Shown here: positions 46,491-58,466 of the stretch, piece after piece | How the letters are laid out: each line of letters opens with the position of its first letter | Position numbering within the stretch: position 1 is the stretch's first letter | Assembly: GCA_963969495.1 (NCBI GenBank) | Contig: OZ018323.1 | Location: 79,308,919-79,372,918, forward strand | DNA from: Ceratothoa steindachneri | Taxonomy: Eukaryota > Arthropoda > Malacostraca > Isopoda > Cymothoidae | Length of the DNA: 64,000 bases | Direction of reading: 5' to 3' | The notes under the pieces: model-generated | What the model was told of the DNA's origin: nothing | Database searches by the model: none | The model's input: only the letters and a program-made list of their open reading frames with translations | Program-made: the position numbers and the translations under genes

Positions 46491-47434
46491 CTAACGAATG
46501 GTGTTATTCCAGAGCTATAGGGAACAGGCGGCAAGCTTAACATACCTGCGAGGCTACGGCAAAAGTCTCACGCCAACGTCGGTTCCCGGCAACAAAACTA
46601 TGCACACAAGAAGATATTACACCAATATATAAATAGACGAAACACAATACAACATGTAATAATATTTCACCAATACATAAATAAACAAAACAGCAGACAA
46701 TACAATTAATACAACATATAAGAATCACGAGGTAAATTGTTGGCAAATAGAACTAACAAAGGCTTGAAAGCTGAATATTTGCAACACAAATAAGTACACC
46801 TAATCATTTGAAAACAAACAATAAGAAGAACATTAAAGCTCATGAAAATACACAAACATAGGATAAAAAGTTCAAAGAAATAATAAAAGCAAATGTAAAA
46901 ATAAAATAAAAGCAAAGCGATGCCCTCCCTACTAGGGCAAAATACCCCCTCCCCGCTTTAATTATTCACCAACTATATCTTCCACTATCCCAACTTCTAC
47001 TAAAATTGAGTATATCGTCTTCTTCCGAATGACTGCTAAAATTTTCGTGTTATGATTATTTCTCCCTTACATTGTATTTGCAAAAGGAGGTAAAGTCAAG
47101 CGGAAAATGATAAACGTTCCCCGATGAATTTGTGTGAACCGTTTAAGTCTTTCATTCGAATGTTGTACTTGGTTCGACCCCCACAGTACTAGGGCCCGAG
47201 AAAACAGTATTTAATACATAATTATTATCTACGCCTTGCAATTATGAACAAATATATACAAACATATTTTAATAGGCTATGATTTACTGGGAACCAATTA
47301 TAGAATTTCATAAGACTTCAAAATGCTTATCTTTGAGGCATTTTTGAGTCATATTCGATTCTATAATGTGGTTCCAGCACAGCAGAGGTTCGCCGTGAGA
47401 ACGTGGAGTGTGTTAACATATTATTCTTTGGTAA
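46491..47434. other. AT-rich spacer
   Basis: No recognised element. The minus-strand Phe/Cys-rich frames here reflect AAC/ACA-rich composition. Confidence 0.5.
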
Positions 47435-48905
47435 ATGGCTGGGAAAGTTTTAATCGCTTACGTCCAGGAAGAGGAACATAACGAACGTGCGGAAAGAAAA
47501 GCACAGAGAGAAGACGAAGAAAGAAAAGCACAGAGAGAAGAGGAACAAAGAAAAGCACCGAGAGAAGACGAAGAAAGAAAATCACGGAGAAGCAGAAGCC
47601 GAAGAAAGGAAAACACAGAAAGAAGAAAAACAGAGGCAAGCGCGGAGAGAAGCAGGAGAGTGAGAGAGAGAAAGAGAAAGAGAGAGAGAGAGAGATAAAG
47701 AATTAGGCAGCACAAGAGAGAGATAAACCATGACCAAGTCGAGAAAAACTCCGTAGGGTCTCGAAATAAACAGGATCAAGTGCCCTCACTAAAAATTCCC
47801 GCATACAAGGATGGAGAAGATTTTTGCTCTTATTTAACGCACTTCGAGAAGATCTTCAAAGTCAACAATTGGGACTTAGAATCAGATGGTGTCGCCCGGC
47901 TACTTCTACTCTTGAACCCTCGTCTTCGCGACATATTCATTTCGTTTCCTTCAGAGGCCACCCTTGATTATTCAACCTAAAGGCACAACTTCTTTCTGCT
48001 ATTAACATGAATCCAGAATTTTATAGGGTTAGATTCCACTCTGCGCGAATACAGCCAGGCCAAACCTACAGACAATTGGATTCACGGTTCAGTGCAACTT
48101 CCAATTCTGGATGGATTCCGCCCAAGTATCAAATGATTATGAGTCGCTAATAGACTTCATTCTAAGGGATCAACTGATGTCGACCCTCCCTCGCGAACTA
48201 AGGGTATAGCGGACAGAAGAGCGTCCACTTTCAAGGAGTGTGTGGGAGAAGCCAACCTTCACGCTTCCAGTCACGACCTCTATCCCAAGGAGGTCAAGAA
48301 AAACCATTCCCCCACCCCCATTCCCCCAATCACAAGTTTGGGTTTAACCGAAGCCAACCCAAGGGCAACAACGGCTTCGTAGAAGTGCAAGCGCCGAGCT
48401 AGTACAGGCCCCACTCGCCGCGGGAGCAAAAGGATGTGAAGCCCCCGTTACTCCCCTCCACGTCTAACAACTACCCCGGTAGACCAATTTTATGCTTTAC
48501 GTATGTCATCCCTGGGCACTTGTTGCAATCACCCCCAAAATTCTCAAAAGAGGACCTCGTCGAGTCACCAGGTTCACCAAATACCTGCTGCCCCCTCGCC
48601 TTATCCCCTAGCCGCATCGCTAGCGGCCCCTGCTCCATCTCCCCCGGATCGACAAGTAAATTTCCTGTTCAATAAAAGTTCCCCCGGTGGGCTCCAGTTT
48701 GAAAATGCCGCAGTAAATGGTTGCCGAGTGTCAACCTTGGTTAGAGATACAGGTTACGCCTGTATAGTAGTATCCGACAAACTACTACCCTTCGTAATCC
48801 CCCAGCATAACAGGTTCGAGTTGGTGCATGACTTTTTAGGTTGTGCCACCAGGTTGCCAGTGGTACGGTGACATATTTAGTGCCAGTATGCGAAATCAAG
48901 TGACG
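47435..48905 (+). pseudogene. Ty3/gypsy-type gag and protease remnant
   Basis: It opens with an Arg/Glu/Lys coiled stretch (47435-47690, repeats of AQREDEERK) common at the start of such Gags. It continues LKIPAYKDGEDFCSYLTHFE (~47786) and NMNPEFYRVRFHSARIQPGQ (~48005) with TYRQLDSRF, the capsid-like core. CFTYVIPGHLLQSPP (~48490) is a zinc knuckle missing most ligands. Finally VNGCRVSTLVRDTGYACIVV (~48720) contains the Asp-Thr-Gly of an aspartic protease. Several stops occur. RT and integrase are not found next to it; the sequence passes into a GA-rich microsatellite. Confidence 0.7.
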
Positions 48906-48954
48906 CCCAATATGAGGAGACGGAAAAGGAAAGAGAGAGAAAGTGATATTGAAA

Positions 48955-48977
48955 AGAAAGGAGAGGAGAGAGAGAGA

Positions 48978-49022
<45 letters not shown>

Positions 49023-49030
49023 GAGGGGTA
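48955..49030. repeat. (GA)n microsatellite
   Basis: Imperfect GA/GAGG repeats; the arginine-glutamate frames over it are artefacts. Confidence 0.9.
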
Positions 49031-49480
49031 GGGGGAGAGAAAGACACCCCTTCCTCTTGGTGCAGAACCCCCCGCCTCTACCATGGAGCTGAATTGCCTC
49101 TTGATATCTCAACTGTCTGCCAAATGTGACCCCGTAAAGGGCGCAGCGATTTGCCATCCTGGCCGCCATGCTGACGGGATCCAGCGCTCCGTCCGGCCCC
49201 AGCTTAGCCTCTCCGGCTTCCTTCAGATAGCCTGTATTTCTCTCCTACCTCGTCGCTTTTCATACAACCTCTCCCACAACTTTCTCTGGTCAGCCTCTAA
49301 TTTCACAGGGTAGAAGCTGACCTTCTTCTCAGCCAATCGTCCCGAATCGGGGCTAAGGCGGGAGGGGACAATGTGTCCTAACCCCTGAGCTCCGGTCGGG
49401 GGTGGTTGGTTTTTAACAACCTGTTTCATCCCCACCCATACCTTCCTCACATTCCTTTTCCTCTCGTTTTCAAAATCTTT
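49031..49480. other. Stretch before the I-like element
   Basis: No motif recognised. The change to GC-rich sequence occurs here, so part may already be the 5' untranslated region of the I-like element. Confidence 0.4.
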
Positions 49481-49741
49481 TTTACGCCGTGTTCAAGGTG
49501 GAGCCGCCATGCCGAAGGACTGCCAGGCCACCAGACGGGAGGGGTGGTCCCAAATGGCGGCGCCTGGCTCTGCCGGGCCTGTAAGCACCTCTTGCAGTGC
49601 GGGCTACTGCAAGAGGTAGTGAGCGATTGCGTCCCGTAAAACAAAGAGGGTCACCATGCCCAATGATGCAAAAAAACCAAACATCTACCCTTAATTTCCC
49701 CTAAAACAACGGAGCCACCCTCGTGCAGCTCCACAGAAAAG

Positions 49742-51549
49742 ATGGAGGTCCCCCCCCCTGTGCTTGCGCAGGGGAACCTCCATACCTCTTTAACCGGAGA
49801 GGAGGCTTACTCCTCTCCTACGCCTACGGGTGTAGGGAACTCCCCCTCACCCCCTTCTCTGGATGTGCTTTCGGGCACCTCCCTATCTCCAGCGGCAGTC
49901 CCTCCTTTGCTTTCTAAGGGAACTGCCAAGAAAGCCAGCAGGAAGCCCATTACCGACCGTCCCTTGTGCATGCGGCTTGGTAGGGCAAACCCCCTTAGGG
50001 GGTAGATGGAAGCCAGGCCCCTTCGGTCGATTCCCTCAAAAGACCTGCTGGCAAGAATATTAAACCTTGCCGGGGTCAAGGCCTTTGCCTCCCCACTAAA
50101 GACTTATGACGCTGCCAAGGGGACCTGCGATGTCCTGGGAGGGGATGGGCAACTGAAGGCCCCTCCTGTGATAGACATGTTCCTTAAGGAAAACCAGCCT
50201 CAGACGGTAGGGCCTTCCATCGGGGGGAATCCGGGCTCGGCGCCAAGCACCGAACCCGAATCCGCCCCTATGCAAGGTCCTCCTCAAACGGCTGGGGATT
50301 CTCAGGCGGTACAAGGAGGGGAGGTATCTCCTCAGGATGATGCCCATGCGACCACCAAAGCCTTCTCCATTTCGGAGAAGGACCTGGCTGAGGCTGGTCC
50401 ATCTGGCCTGGGTGCTTCTACCGGCGGCGGTGAGAAGTGGGTTCATTTCCCGCCCTCCTCTCCAAAAAAGAAAAGGACGAAAAAGACCAAAAAGACGAAT
50501 AAGACTCGGGGCTCCTCTCCATCCGCGGGGGCTACGGGGACGGATGGGTCTGCTGCCACTTTGACAAGCGACCAAGCCAAGATCGGCACATCCGGCCCCT
50601 CTGCCTCCCCGGGTACGGATCTCCTGACCATGACAAAGACCAAAAGTGCACAGGGCGGAGCCTCGATGACATCGGGGCCCCTGATTCAGAGGCTACCTGG
50701 AGTTTTCGAGCCCGCTGGCTTCAAACGCTTCCTCGTTATTCGCTCCACTGATGGCAGCATGTTGTCCAAGGGCAACATGATCTATCAGAGGAGAGGATTA
50801 GCTAGTGCAATTGGTAGAGAGCCAAAGGTAACCCGTTTCTCGGACGGGAGCCTTCTGGCGAATGCGGCGAATCCCGCCGAGGCGGCCAAAATAAATGCTC
50901 TTCGGACACTTCATGGCACCCCGGTGAGTGTGACGCCGCACTCTACCATGAACTTTGTAAAAGGAGTAGTTTATGCGAGGTAACTCGTTGACTACTCCAT
51001 TGAGGACATCACCCTAGAGCTGGCCGAACATGGGGCGGTCAAAGTCGAACGTGTGATGAGAAAACAGGGATGTGCCTCGAGACCCACCCCTACACTCTTC
51101 GTCACGTTCGACTGTGACAAGCTCCCTGATTCAGTGCCTGCCGGTTGGTACCGCTACCGCGTGAAGGCATTCGTGCCACTGCCGCGGCGGTGCTATTACT
51201 GTCACCGCTTCGGCCATACGAATCGCTCATGTAGACGTGCAAAGTTGTGGTCACCCGAAGTCTGTGTAAATTGCTCCAAGGTCGCACACGATAAGTCCAA
51301 ATCATGTGTGGCCAAGTGTGTCAATTGCAGAGAGCCGCACCCTGCTTCTTCGAAGCAATGTGGTGCATATCTCCTGGAGAAAGAAATCCTGGCCGTTCAG
51401 GCCCAGGATCGACTCTTATTCCACCAGGCTAAGGACTTGGTCCTGGCGCGCCCGGCTCTGCCTGGGAAGTCATATGCCTCAATAGTTAGAAAGGCAGCCT
51501 CTGCTCCTGCCCTTTGCGGGCTCTACCCAACCCGGGCGCACCCCTGGTA
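49742..51549 (+). pseudogene. I-like ORF1 with three zinc knuckles
   Basis: One frame runs from the ATG at 49742 to 51549, broken only by TAG at 50003-50005 and TAA at 50981-50983. The first ~330 residues are Pro/Ser/Lys-rich with KKKRTKKTKKTNKTRG, a basic patch. A more ordered part FKRFLVIRSTDGSMLSKGNM leads to the end block CYYCHRFGHTNRSC, CVNCSKVAHDKSKSC and CVNCREPHPASSKQC, three CCHC knuckles, with YASIVRKA after them. ORF1 of I elements binds the element RNA. In the second copy (minus strand, ~60520) the 50981 stop position reads Gly, so that stop is private to this copy. Confidence 0.75.
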
Positions 51550-52056
51550 AAGCTGGATGCAAAAAGGGTTCATACACTGCCCCGGCTAAAACCAGGGCTC
51601 CCCCCTCTTCCCCCAGCGTGAGAGTTTCCCGTAAGGCGAAACAGCCAAGCGCCTCCACCGAGACGTTAGACTCCAGGAGGCAACACCCCTGAAGATGGTC
51701 GCTAGGCCATCTTCAAGGGTCCCTAAAGCTGTTCCCCGAAAGGAGGACAGCAACAAAGGAGCTTCGGCCCCTTCGCCCACGCCCCGAGGTGGAGCGAGTG
51801 GCTCAGAGACGGTGGTTCCTCGAAAAGAGGGCATTCCGCCTCCGAAGCCGCAACGCCCGCCTAAGGTTTCGAGGCGGAGGGAGGAAAAGACTTGCATGGC
51901 GAGCCCAACCTCCCGCAATAAGTCCTCGAAGGCGATAGCGCCTTTAGCGCTTTGTCCGGCCAACAGCGCCCGGGGTTCTACCCCCGGGAAGCGTACGGCC
52001 ATTCCCTTGAGGGTCTTCAGTTCGAGGAGGGCCCCTGCGTCTCACCCGAGCTAGGC

Positions 52057-52536
52057 CTGGAGGGCATATTCCTTCAATGGAATTGCCGTGGACTCCAGGC
52101 CAACTGGGAGGAGCTGCGGAGGCTCGTCTCATCCCGTTCCCCGTTAGCTATCGTTTTGCTGAAGACCATGCTAGGCGCGTGCCCCCTGCCTGCCCTTCCG
52201 GGGTATAAGGGTCTTGCGACCCCACCACCGCGGGATGGCCGGGCTGGGGGATGCGCGGTTTACACCCGGCATGATGTCTCCGTTCTTCCTTTCTCTTTAG
52301 ATACCTCCTTTCAGGCAGTGGCTGTGCAGCTGCACCTGGATAGGAGGTATACTCTGATTTCTGCGTACATTCCACTGTCAGTTGACTTCGACGCGGGGGA
52401 CTTCAGGCGCGTCGTAGCACGGTTGCCGAGGCCCTATCTCTTGCTTGGAGATCTGAACGGTCAGGCATCCTCTCTGGGGAGATTACTCGATAAATCCCAG
52501 GGGACAAGTCCTTGCCGATCTGATCGAAGAGCTTGA
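52057..52536 (+). pseudogene. I-like ORF2, endonuclease
   Basis: IFLQWNCRGLQANWEELRRL is the Asn block, with LAIVLLKTML where LQETxL is expected: the catalytic Glu appears changed to Lys. GYKGLATPPPRDGRAGGCAV, YTLISAYIPLSVDF and LLLGDLNGQ (GDLN block) follow. A one-base shift at about 52500 moves the frame, and the last block GSDHFPIQISF appears at ~52672. Confidence 0.75.
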
Positions 52537-52537
52537 G

Positions 52538-54535
52538 ATGGGTGTCCTAAACGTGGATGAGTTTACGCATCACTGTCCGAGAACCGCTTCATTTTCTTGC
52601 CTTGACCTATCTTTGTGCTTTTCGGATGCACAGCCTAATTTTGATTGGGAGGTGCTCGATTACCTCCATGGTAGTGATCACTTTCCCATTCAAATATCAT
52701 TTTCAAGGCAACTGTCGCCTGAGAGACCACCTCGGTGGTGCTTGGCGCGGGCGCGGTGGCCTGCATTTCAGGAAATGACTGAATTCTTTATCTCAGTCGA
52801 TGAGTTCAGGTCGGTAGATGAGGCCGTTGAGTTCTTCTCCGGCAACCTTATCGCCGTGGGCCTGACTACTATTCCTAGGACGTCTGGCCGTTTTGCACGC
52901 CGACCACTCCCATGGTGGTCGGCCGAGTGTGAGACGGCCCTCAAACAGAAGCGTTATGCCTACATGCGCTATAAGCGCCGCCCGAACGATTTCACTGTCG
53001 CTGAATTTCGTCGGGCTAGGGCTAGGGTCCGGTATATTTCGAAGCACGCCCGCCGCTTTTCTTGGCGGGCACACGTGTCTTCACTTAACGAGAAGACCCC
53101 TTTAGCTGAGGTGTGGAAGCGAGTCAAAAGGATTCGGGGCAAGTTCTCGCAGGATCCCCCTCTTGTTCTCCAGGAGAATGGGACTGCAATCTCGGACCCC
53201 GCGTCTGTGGCGGAATCCTTAGCGACCACTTTTTCCGCATTCTCTAGCCGTGATGCTGCTCCGCCAGCATTCAATGCACGTCGTGATGTCGCGGAAGGCC
53301 GCCGGCTGGACTTTACCTCCAGAGGTGGAGAACCCTTCAACGACAAGTTTACTGTGAGTGAGTTGCGTTCCGCTCTCGCTTCATGCGCGGACACCGCCCA
53401 TGGTCCGGACGATGTCCCGTACGCCATGCTTCGACACCTGGGTGAGCGAGGCATGGCCTTTCTGTTAGATTTGTTCAACATGATCTTGGTGGAAGGTCAT
53501 CTCCCAGACTCCTGGCGAATCGCTACTGTGCTCGCCTTTCGCAAGCCGGGGAGAGATCACTCTACTCCGACCGGTCCGCCCAATCTCGAAAACCTCTTGC
53601 GTGTGCAAGTTGATGGAGAAATTGGTAAATGTTAGATTAGCCTATTTCCTGGACAGCGGAGGCCATCTGTCTTCTGCACAGTGCGGCTTCCGTAAGTTCC
53701 ACTCCACGTCGGATGCTCCGCTCCGACTGGAAAATGCCGTCTGCGAGGCTTTCCTCCGTAGACAGCACTACGCCACGGTGTTTTTTGATCTGGAGAAGGC
53801 CTATGATACCGCATGGCGATACGGTATCATGGAGACTCTCCACACGATGGGGGCGAGGGGATGCCTCCCAATGTTTATATCTAAATTTTTGCGAGATCGT
53901 CGATTCCGCGTACGGGTGGGGGGAGCCCTCTCCGGCCCAAACGAGCAGGAAGAGGGTGTCCCACAGGGAAGTGTCCTCAGTGTTACACTCTTTGCCCTGA
54001 GCATCAACGGCATCACCTCGGTGCTGCCGGAAGATGTTCTCACTACGATCTACGTGGACGACCTTTCGAGCTCTTTTAGCGCCGCCCAGATGCCAACTCT
54101 GGAGCGTCGACTCCAACAGGCATTGTACCGCGTCTCTCGCTATGCCGAAGCGCACAGGTTTCGGTTTTCTTTGGCCAAGACTAAGGTGGTGCACTTCTGC
54201 CGCCATCCACGGCTTCACCCCAACCCAGATTTGTTTCTTAATGGGGTGCGCCTGGATGTGGTTGAGTCGCACCGTTTCCTTGGTCTTGTATTCGACCGAC
54301 GCCTCACCTGGGAGGCTCATATTCGCAGCCTTAGGGTCTCTTGTACCCGCGCCATGGACATTCTCCGTTCCGTGACGTTCAGCGCTTGGGGCGCTGATAG
54401 GGCTACCGCCTTACTTTTTTTATCGATCCTTTGTTCGCTCGAAGCTCGACTACGGATGCGAGTTTTATGCATCCGCAGCCGAGCGTTTATTGCGGAAGGT
54501 GGATTCGATCCACCACACCGGCCTTCGCCTTGAGA
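52538..54535 (+). pseudogene. I-like ORF2, linker and reverse transcriptase
   Basis: The linker has PLPWWSAECETALKQKRYAY and VWKRVKRIRGKF. The fingers LRSALASCADTAHGPDDVPY precede a frameshift at ~53570, inside the RPIS block. Then SSAQCGFRKFHSTSD, motif A ATVFFDLEKAYDTAW, motif [21 protein letters not shown] and motif C YVDD (54051-54062). FSLAKTKVVHFCRH and HRFLGLVFDRRLTWEAHI follow. A second shift lies in a run of T near 54415. All catalytic blocks are intact. Confidence 0.85.
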
Positions 54536-55779
54536 CCGGTGCCTTTCGCTTTTCCCCCATTGAGAGCCTGTTGGTCGATGCTGGGGAGATGCCACTCACT
54601 CTGCGCCGCGTGCAGTGCATCACTCGCCTGTACGCGCGAGCCCTGCGCCTCCCTCAGTCGCTAACAGCTCTCACTGCATCCGCAGCTGATCTCGATGGTG
54701 CTTATGCCGCCGAGAGACGCCAGTCATACCCTAAGCCCTTTGGGTTTAGGGCCAGGAAACTCCTTCGAGAGGTAGATATAGCTCTCGGGCCGGTTGCGCC
54801 CCTGGTTCTGCGTAGGACGCCACCCTGGAAGGTACCACATTTGGCTATTTGTCGCCACGCCTCTGCTCCCAAAGCTTGTTCTGCGCCGGGAGTATTGCGT
54901 TCGACCTTTTTGGAGCACAAATCGTGTCACGCTGGTACCGTGCCAGTTTATTCGGATGGCTCCAAGTCCCAAGAGGGGGTATGCTTCCACGCCGTATCCC
55001 CTCTGTTTTAAGTCAGTGGGCTCTACCAGGCGCTGCGTCTGTCTTCGCGGCCGAGCTGGTGGCATTTCACCACTCGGTACGGGAGATTACGCGACGTGCC
55101 CGGTTCGGAGACCGGATTGTGATCTATAGCGACTCACAAAGCGCCCTAAGTGCTCTCGGGGCATTGGAATCTCCGCATCCCCTGGTTCGCGATATCCGTG
55201 ACGCCACGGTTTTGGCGAGCCGGGCAGATGTCGAGATTATCTTCTGCTGGGTTCCTGGAAATGTAGGAATTGCGGGGAATGAGTGCGCCGATGAGGGCGC
55301 CAAAGAGTCCGCGAGGACTCTGCGACCGGACCAGCGTTTCACTCTTCCTCACACTGACTACATGGCATGAATACGGGCAGCTCTTTGGACTGCTTGGCAA
55401 AGAAGATGGGAGACGGTCGAAGGGAACTTAAAGTTGCGTGCCATTGCGCCGCGACTGTTCCCATGGACCTATTCCCCAATGCCGCGGCGGCTTCAGGTTG
55501 CTTTCTGTCGTCTCCGAATCAGGCACACTCGTGTGACGCATCGCTATTTGATGGAGTGCTCGCCTGCGCCCTATTGAAACGACTGCGTCACCCCCCAGAT
55601 TGTTCGGCACATTCTTGTCGAATGTCCCAGTCTGGGTGATCTTCGCGCACGGCACCTGTCCCGGTACCGGGATTAGCGGGGTCGCTACCGCCTGTCCCTT
55701 GTACTCGGGACGAGTGCGTGCACTTTGACTGGTGGACTTGTTGACTTTTTGGGGGAGGCCGGCCTTCTCCCTTTCATTT
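54420..55779 (+). pseudogene. I-like ORF2, C-terminus with RNase H
   Basis: SKLDYGCEFYASAAERLLRK is the usual post-RT block. RNase H residues can be followed: Asp in VPVYSDGSKS (54955-54957), Glu in FAAELVAFHHSV, Asp in VIYSDSQSALSALG and Asp in NECADEGAKES, giving D-E-D-D. A frameshift at ~55008 lies in CTGTTTTAAG. Stops occur at 55367 and ~55573 (TGA) and ~55673 (TAG). The end block HILVECPSLGDLRARHL resembles the Cys/His element of I-type ORF2, and the frame ends LGEAGLLPFI at 55779. Confidence 0.8.
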
Positions 55780-55974
55780 AACCAGGTTTAATTGTTGTTG
55801 TTGTTGTTTTTGTTATTGTTTTTGTTATTGCTTTGTTATTGTTATTTCTTTTTATTGTTGTTTTCTGTTCAATTTTTTAAAGTAGCCTAGAACTAGGCTG
55901 TTTGTTTACGGCGACTTATGCCTAAGTCGGCAGTCGCCAGATAGCCCCTTAAATAATAATAATAAAAAAAAAAT

Positions 55975-56240
55975 CCTAAATGTGAGCGACCTGATTTCTC
56001 AGGTCAGTCAACTCCCGGGGACAGTTCTCCTCCCGATAGCGAACTTGCGGTTTTGACGTTCATCCGTTTCCTTAAGCTTCCTCTGAACTTTAAAGTCTAC
56101 TTCACAGAACATGCAGACGCTCACTCGAGTGATGTTCTTGAAGTTTTCCTCGTTTAACCTTTGCACCAACGAATTTTTTGCACCTCGGGAAATCAGCTTT
56201 CAACTGTTGAGCACGAGGCATTGTGTATTTTTCCAATATG
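55975..56240 (+). pseudogene. Possible Ty3/gypsy RNase H remnant
   Basis: A short frame reads LNFKVYFTEHADAHSSDVL and then QLSTVEHEALCIF. This resembles the RNase H of gypsy elements, where a FxxxTDASxxxxGAVL block is followed by YSTVEKEALAI. It lies directly after the I-like element, on the strand of the gypsy gag at 47435. The two may be halves of one element split by the I-like insertion, with pol mostly lost. Confidence 0.35.
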
Positions 56241-56700
56241 CATCTCTAAGGAACAGAATATGAAAGAGTATGCGTAAACGTGAGAGTGATTGAGAGAGAG
56301 AGATTATTTAGTCTCAAGAAATTAATGTCATTTTTACAAAACAAAAAATCTTCTTATAGTTTTTAAATTGTTCCATATTTGCTGCAATTTTTAAAGATAA
56401 CTAAAATAATATCTAAGCCATTTTTTTTTAGCTGTACTCTTGTTTAGCACTTTTTAAACTTGCCAATTATTGTCTTTTTTAAGCGTGTAATGCCAAGATA
56501 TTCTTTTAGCTAAAATGTTTGTTTGGTTACCATATATGTAAACTGTCTGAATGTTAAGGTTTATAAGGTAGCAATATTGTTTTTTCTAACCTAACGTATT
56601 TGTTCAACATTTGATATGTTTATATGGAGCTCTTGAACAAAAACATCCTTCACTGTTCAACTGAAAGCGCGTTCTTGTTCATAATGTTCCCCCATCATGC
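56241..56700. other. AT-rich spacer
   Basis: Nothing recognised apart from a short GA run near 56295. Confidence 0.5.
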
Positions 56701-57384
56701 TACTTTGATGATTTTTAAGGCGCTCATCTTGCGACTGCCTCCAAGGTCATATGTCACTGTAATAGGCAGCGTAGTAATTAAGCTACAATGAAACAACTAC
56801 AAAAAAAATAACCACGCAACAAAAGACCCCCCACACCCCCAAAAGGAAAAAGCAGGCACCAGCGTCGGAGTGAGGCCCACCACCCTCCGATGTCCAAGCA
56901 TATATCCAACAATAAAAAGCTAAATAATACGGAGGAGCCCGAGTCAGCCAAAACGCCATACAGTTCACAATTAGGTATACACGAACCTATCCCCAGTACA
57001 AGAGACAAGTGATAGCAACCCCACTCGCTCTGGTACTGGAACAAGTAGGATGCACGAGTATCTCGAACTCGGCGACGGCAGAAGGTGACACGAAGACGCC
57101 GAGTCATTGTGTGGTAGGTCCACCAGAACAGTCGCTGCGCGCTGGCGCGCAGCTTTAGGTTCTTGTCCGCCGTCTCCCATCTTCATTACCAGCCAGCCCG
57201 AAAGGATGAGCCGGTTTCTGGCATGCAATCAGTGTGGGGCAGAACGAAACGCTAGTCTGATCGGTCAGTACTCCTGGACTATTTGGCCCTCTGATCGGCA
57301 GGCTCATTCTCCACAATTCTTACATGTACATGAACCCAGCATAGGATAATCTCGATATCCACTCGGCTTGCGACAGCTGTAACG

Positions 57385-57648
57385 TCACGGATACCGTGAA
57401 CCAGAGAATGGGAAGATAGCAATTCTCCGATAACACTCAGAGCACTTGCGAGTAGCTAAGCGTATCGAGAGGTATATAGCAACCAGCCGGGCTGTGGAGG
57501 TGGAGTCAGCGCCTGCTAAAGCTCTGCTGACTTCCATCAGAGGGAATACATCAATGAAGCCAACCCCTTCTTCGGATTTAGAGCTATCCGTGTACACTGG
57601 CACGGGTCCAGCGTAACACGAAGTTTGCTCCAAAATGCTAAGACGCAA
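57385..57648 (-). pseudogene. I-like RNase H, copy 2
   Basis: VPVYTDSSKSEEGVGFIDVF, with the first catalytic Asp, aligns with VPVYSDGSKSQEGVCF of copy 1, and STARLVAIYLS with the Glu helix, where Glu is lost. Here the frame stays open across the point where copy 1 has its frameshift (55008). Confidence 0.7.
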
Positions 57649-57975
57649 TACTCCCCGTGCTATAGAAGCTTTGGTAGCAGAGGTGTGGCTAGATATAGTA
57701 AAAAGTAGTACCGTTCAGGATGACCTCTTCGGCATAACCAGGGGCGTCTGAGTTAGACGTCGGACCCACGCGTACAAGCGCATAATGTGTTGTGTACGGC
57801 GGAGAGCCAGTGAAATCTACCTAGCATCAACCAAGAGGATCTCAATAGGCGACGTGCGTAAGACACAGGTTGCCAACTGGTGACCAGTGTGATGGATCGA
57901 GTGTAGCCTTGGAAGACGACAAAAATGCACCACCAGACGCTTAGCTAAGTAAAACCAAAACCAATTCGCTTCGGT

Positions 57976-58294
57976 CAGTGGCAAATCCAGGATAAAAATT
58001 AGGGGGCGGGGGTGTAACTTGAATTCCTACCTCTGACGAGTGTGAGAAAAGAGTAATGAACATTAATAATGGTTATCTTTCACATTATTGATTATGAATA
58101 AAAGTATCTCACACGGGACTGAGCCATAACTCTATCAGATCCTGAATTTTTTTCTACACATCTTTAAATTATAAATTGGAGTTTTTGGATGTCAGCTAAG
58201 GTGTAATACTGAATTTAATAATTATTTTTGAGATTTACCTGCATTTCATACATGTATCATATGAGGCACATTCGATCACAACGGTTAAAAAAAC

Positions 58295-58362
<68 letters not shown>

Positions 58363-58466
58363 TATATTATTATACAACTTTCTGAATAGCAGAGTACAAG
58401 TATGGCTTAAAAAAATATGTTTAGGGGGGTTGCAGCTCAATCAGCCGCTCCAGGGTTCCGCGCTTG
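57976..58466. mobile_element. MITE B, complete copy (unoccupied site)
   Basis: It starts CAGTGGCAAATCC and ends TCCGCGCTTG, flanked by GCTTCGGT (57968-57975) and GCTTCGAC (58467-58474), a probable 8-bp hAT-type duplication with two differences. A (TA)n tract (~58297-58361) lies inside. Its middle (58080-58440) aligns with 26690-26782 plus 29558-29800, but without the 2.8-kb transposon. At the insertion point it reads AAATTATAAATTG with a single TTA. Confidence 0.8.

Larger units (their letters stand above)
49480..55974 (+). mobile_element. I-like LINE with RNase H, near full length
   Basis: GC-rich throughout, unlike its AT-rich surroundings. ORF1 has three CCHC knuckles. ORF2 has an AP endonuclease, RT and a C-terminal RNase H, followed by a Cys/His end block, a ~190-bp 3' region and an AATAATAATAATAA tail with As. 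RNase H plus a TAA-repeat tail is the layout of I-clade LINEs. At least four frameshifts and several stops break it. The exact 5' end and target duplication were not found. Confidence 0.85.

Noticed and set aside
47435..47698. Independent Arg/Glu-rich coiled-coil protein
   Set aside because: It is in the same frame as, and just upstream of, the gypsy Gag core and partly low-complexity, so it is taken as the Gag start.
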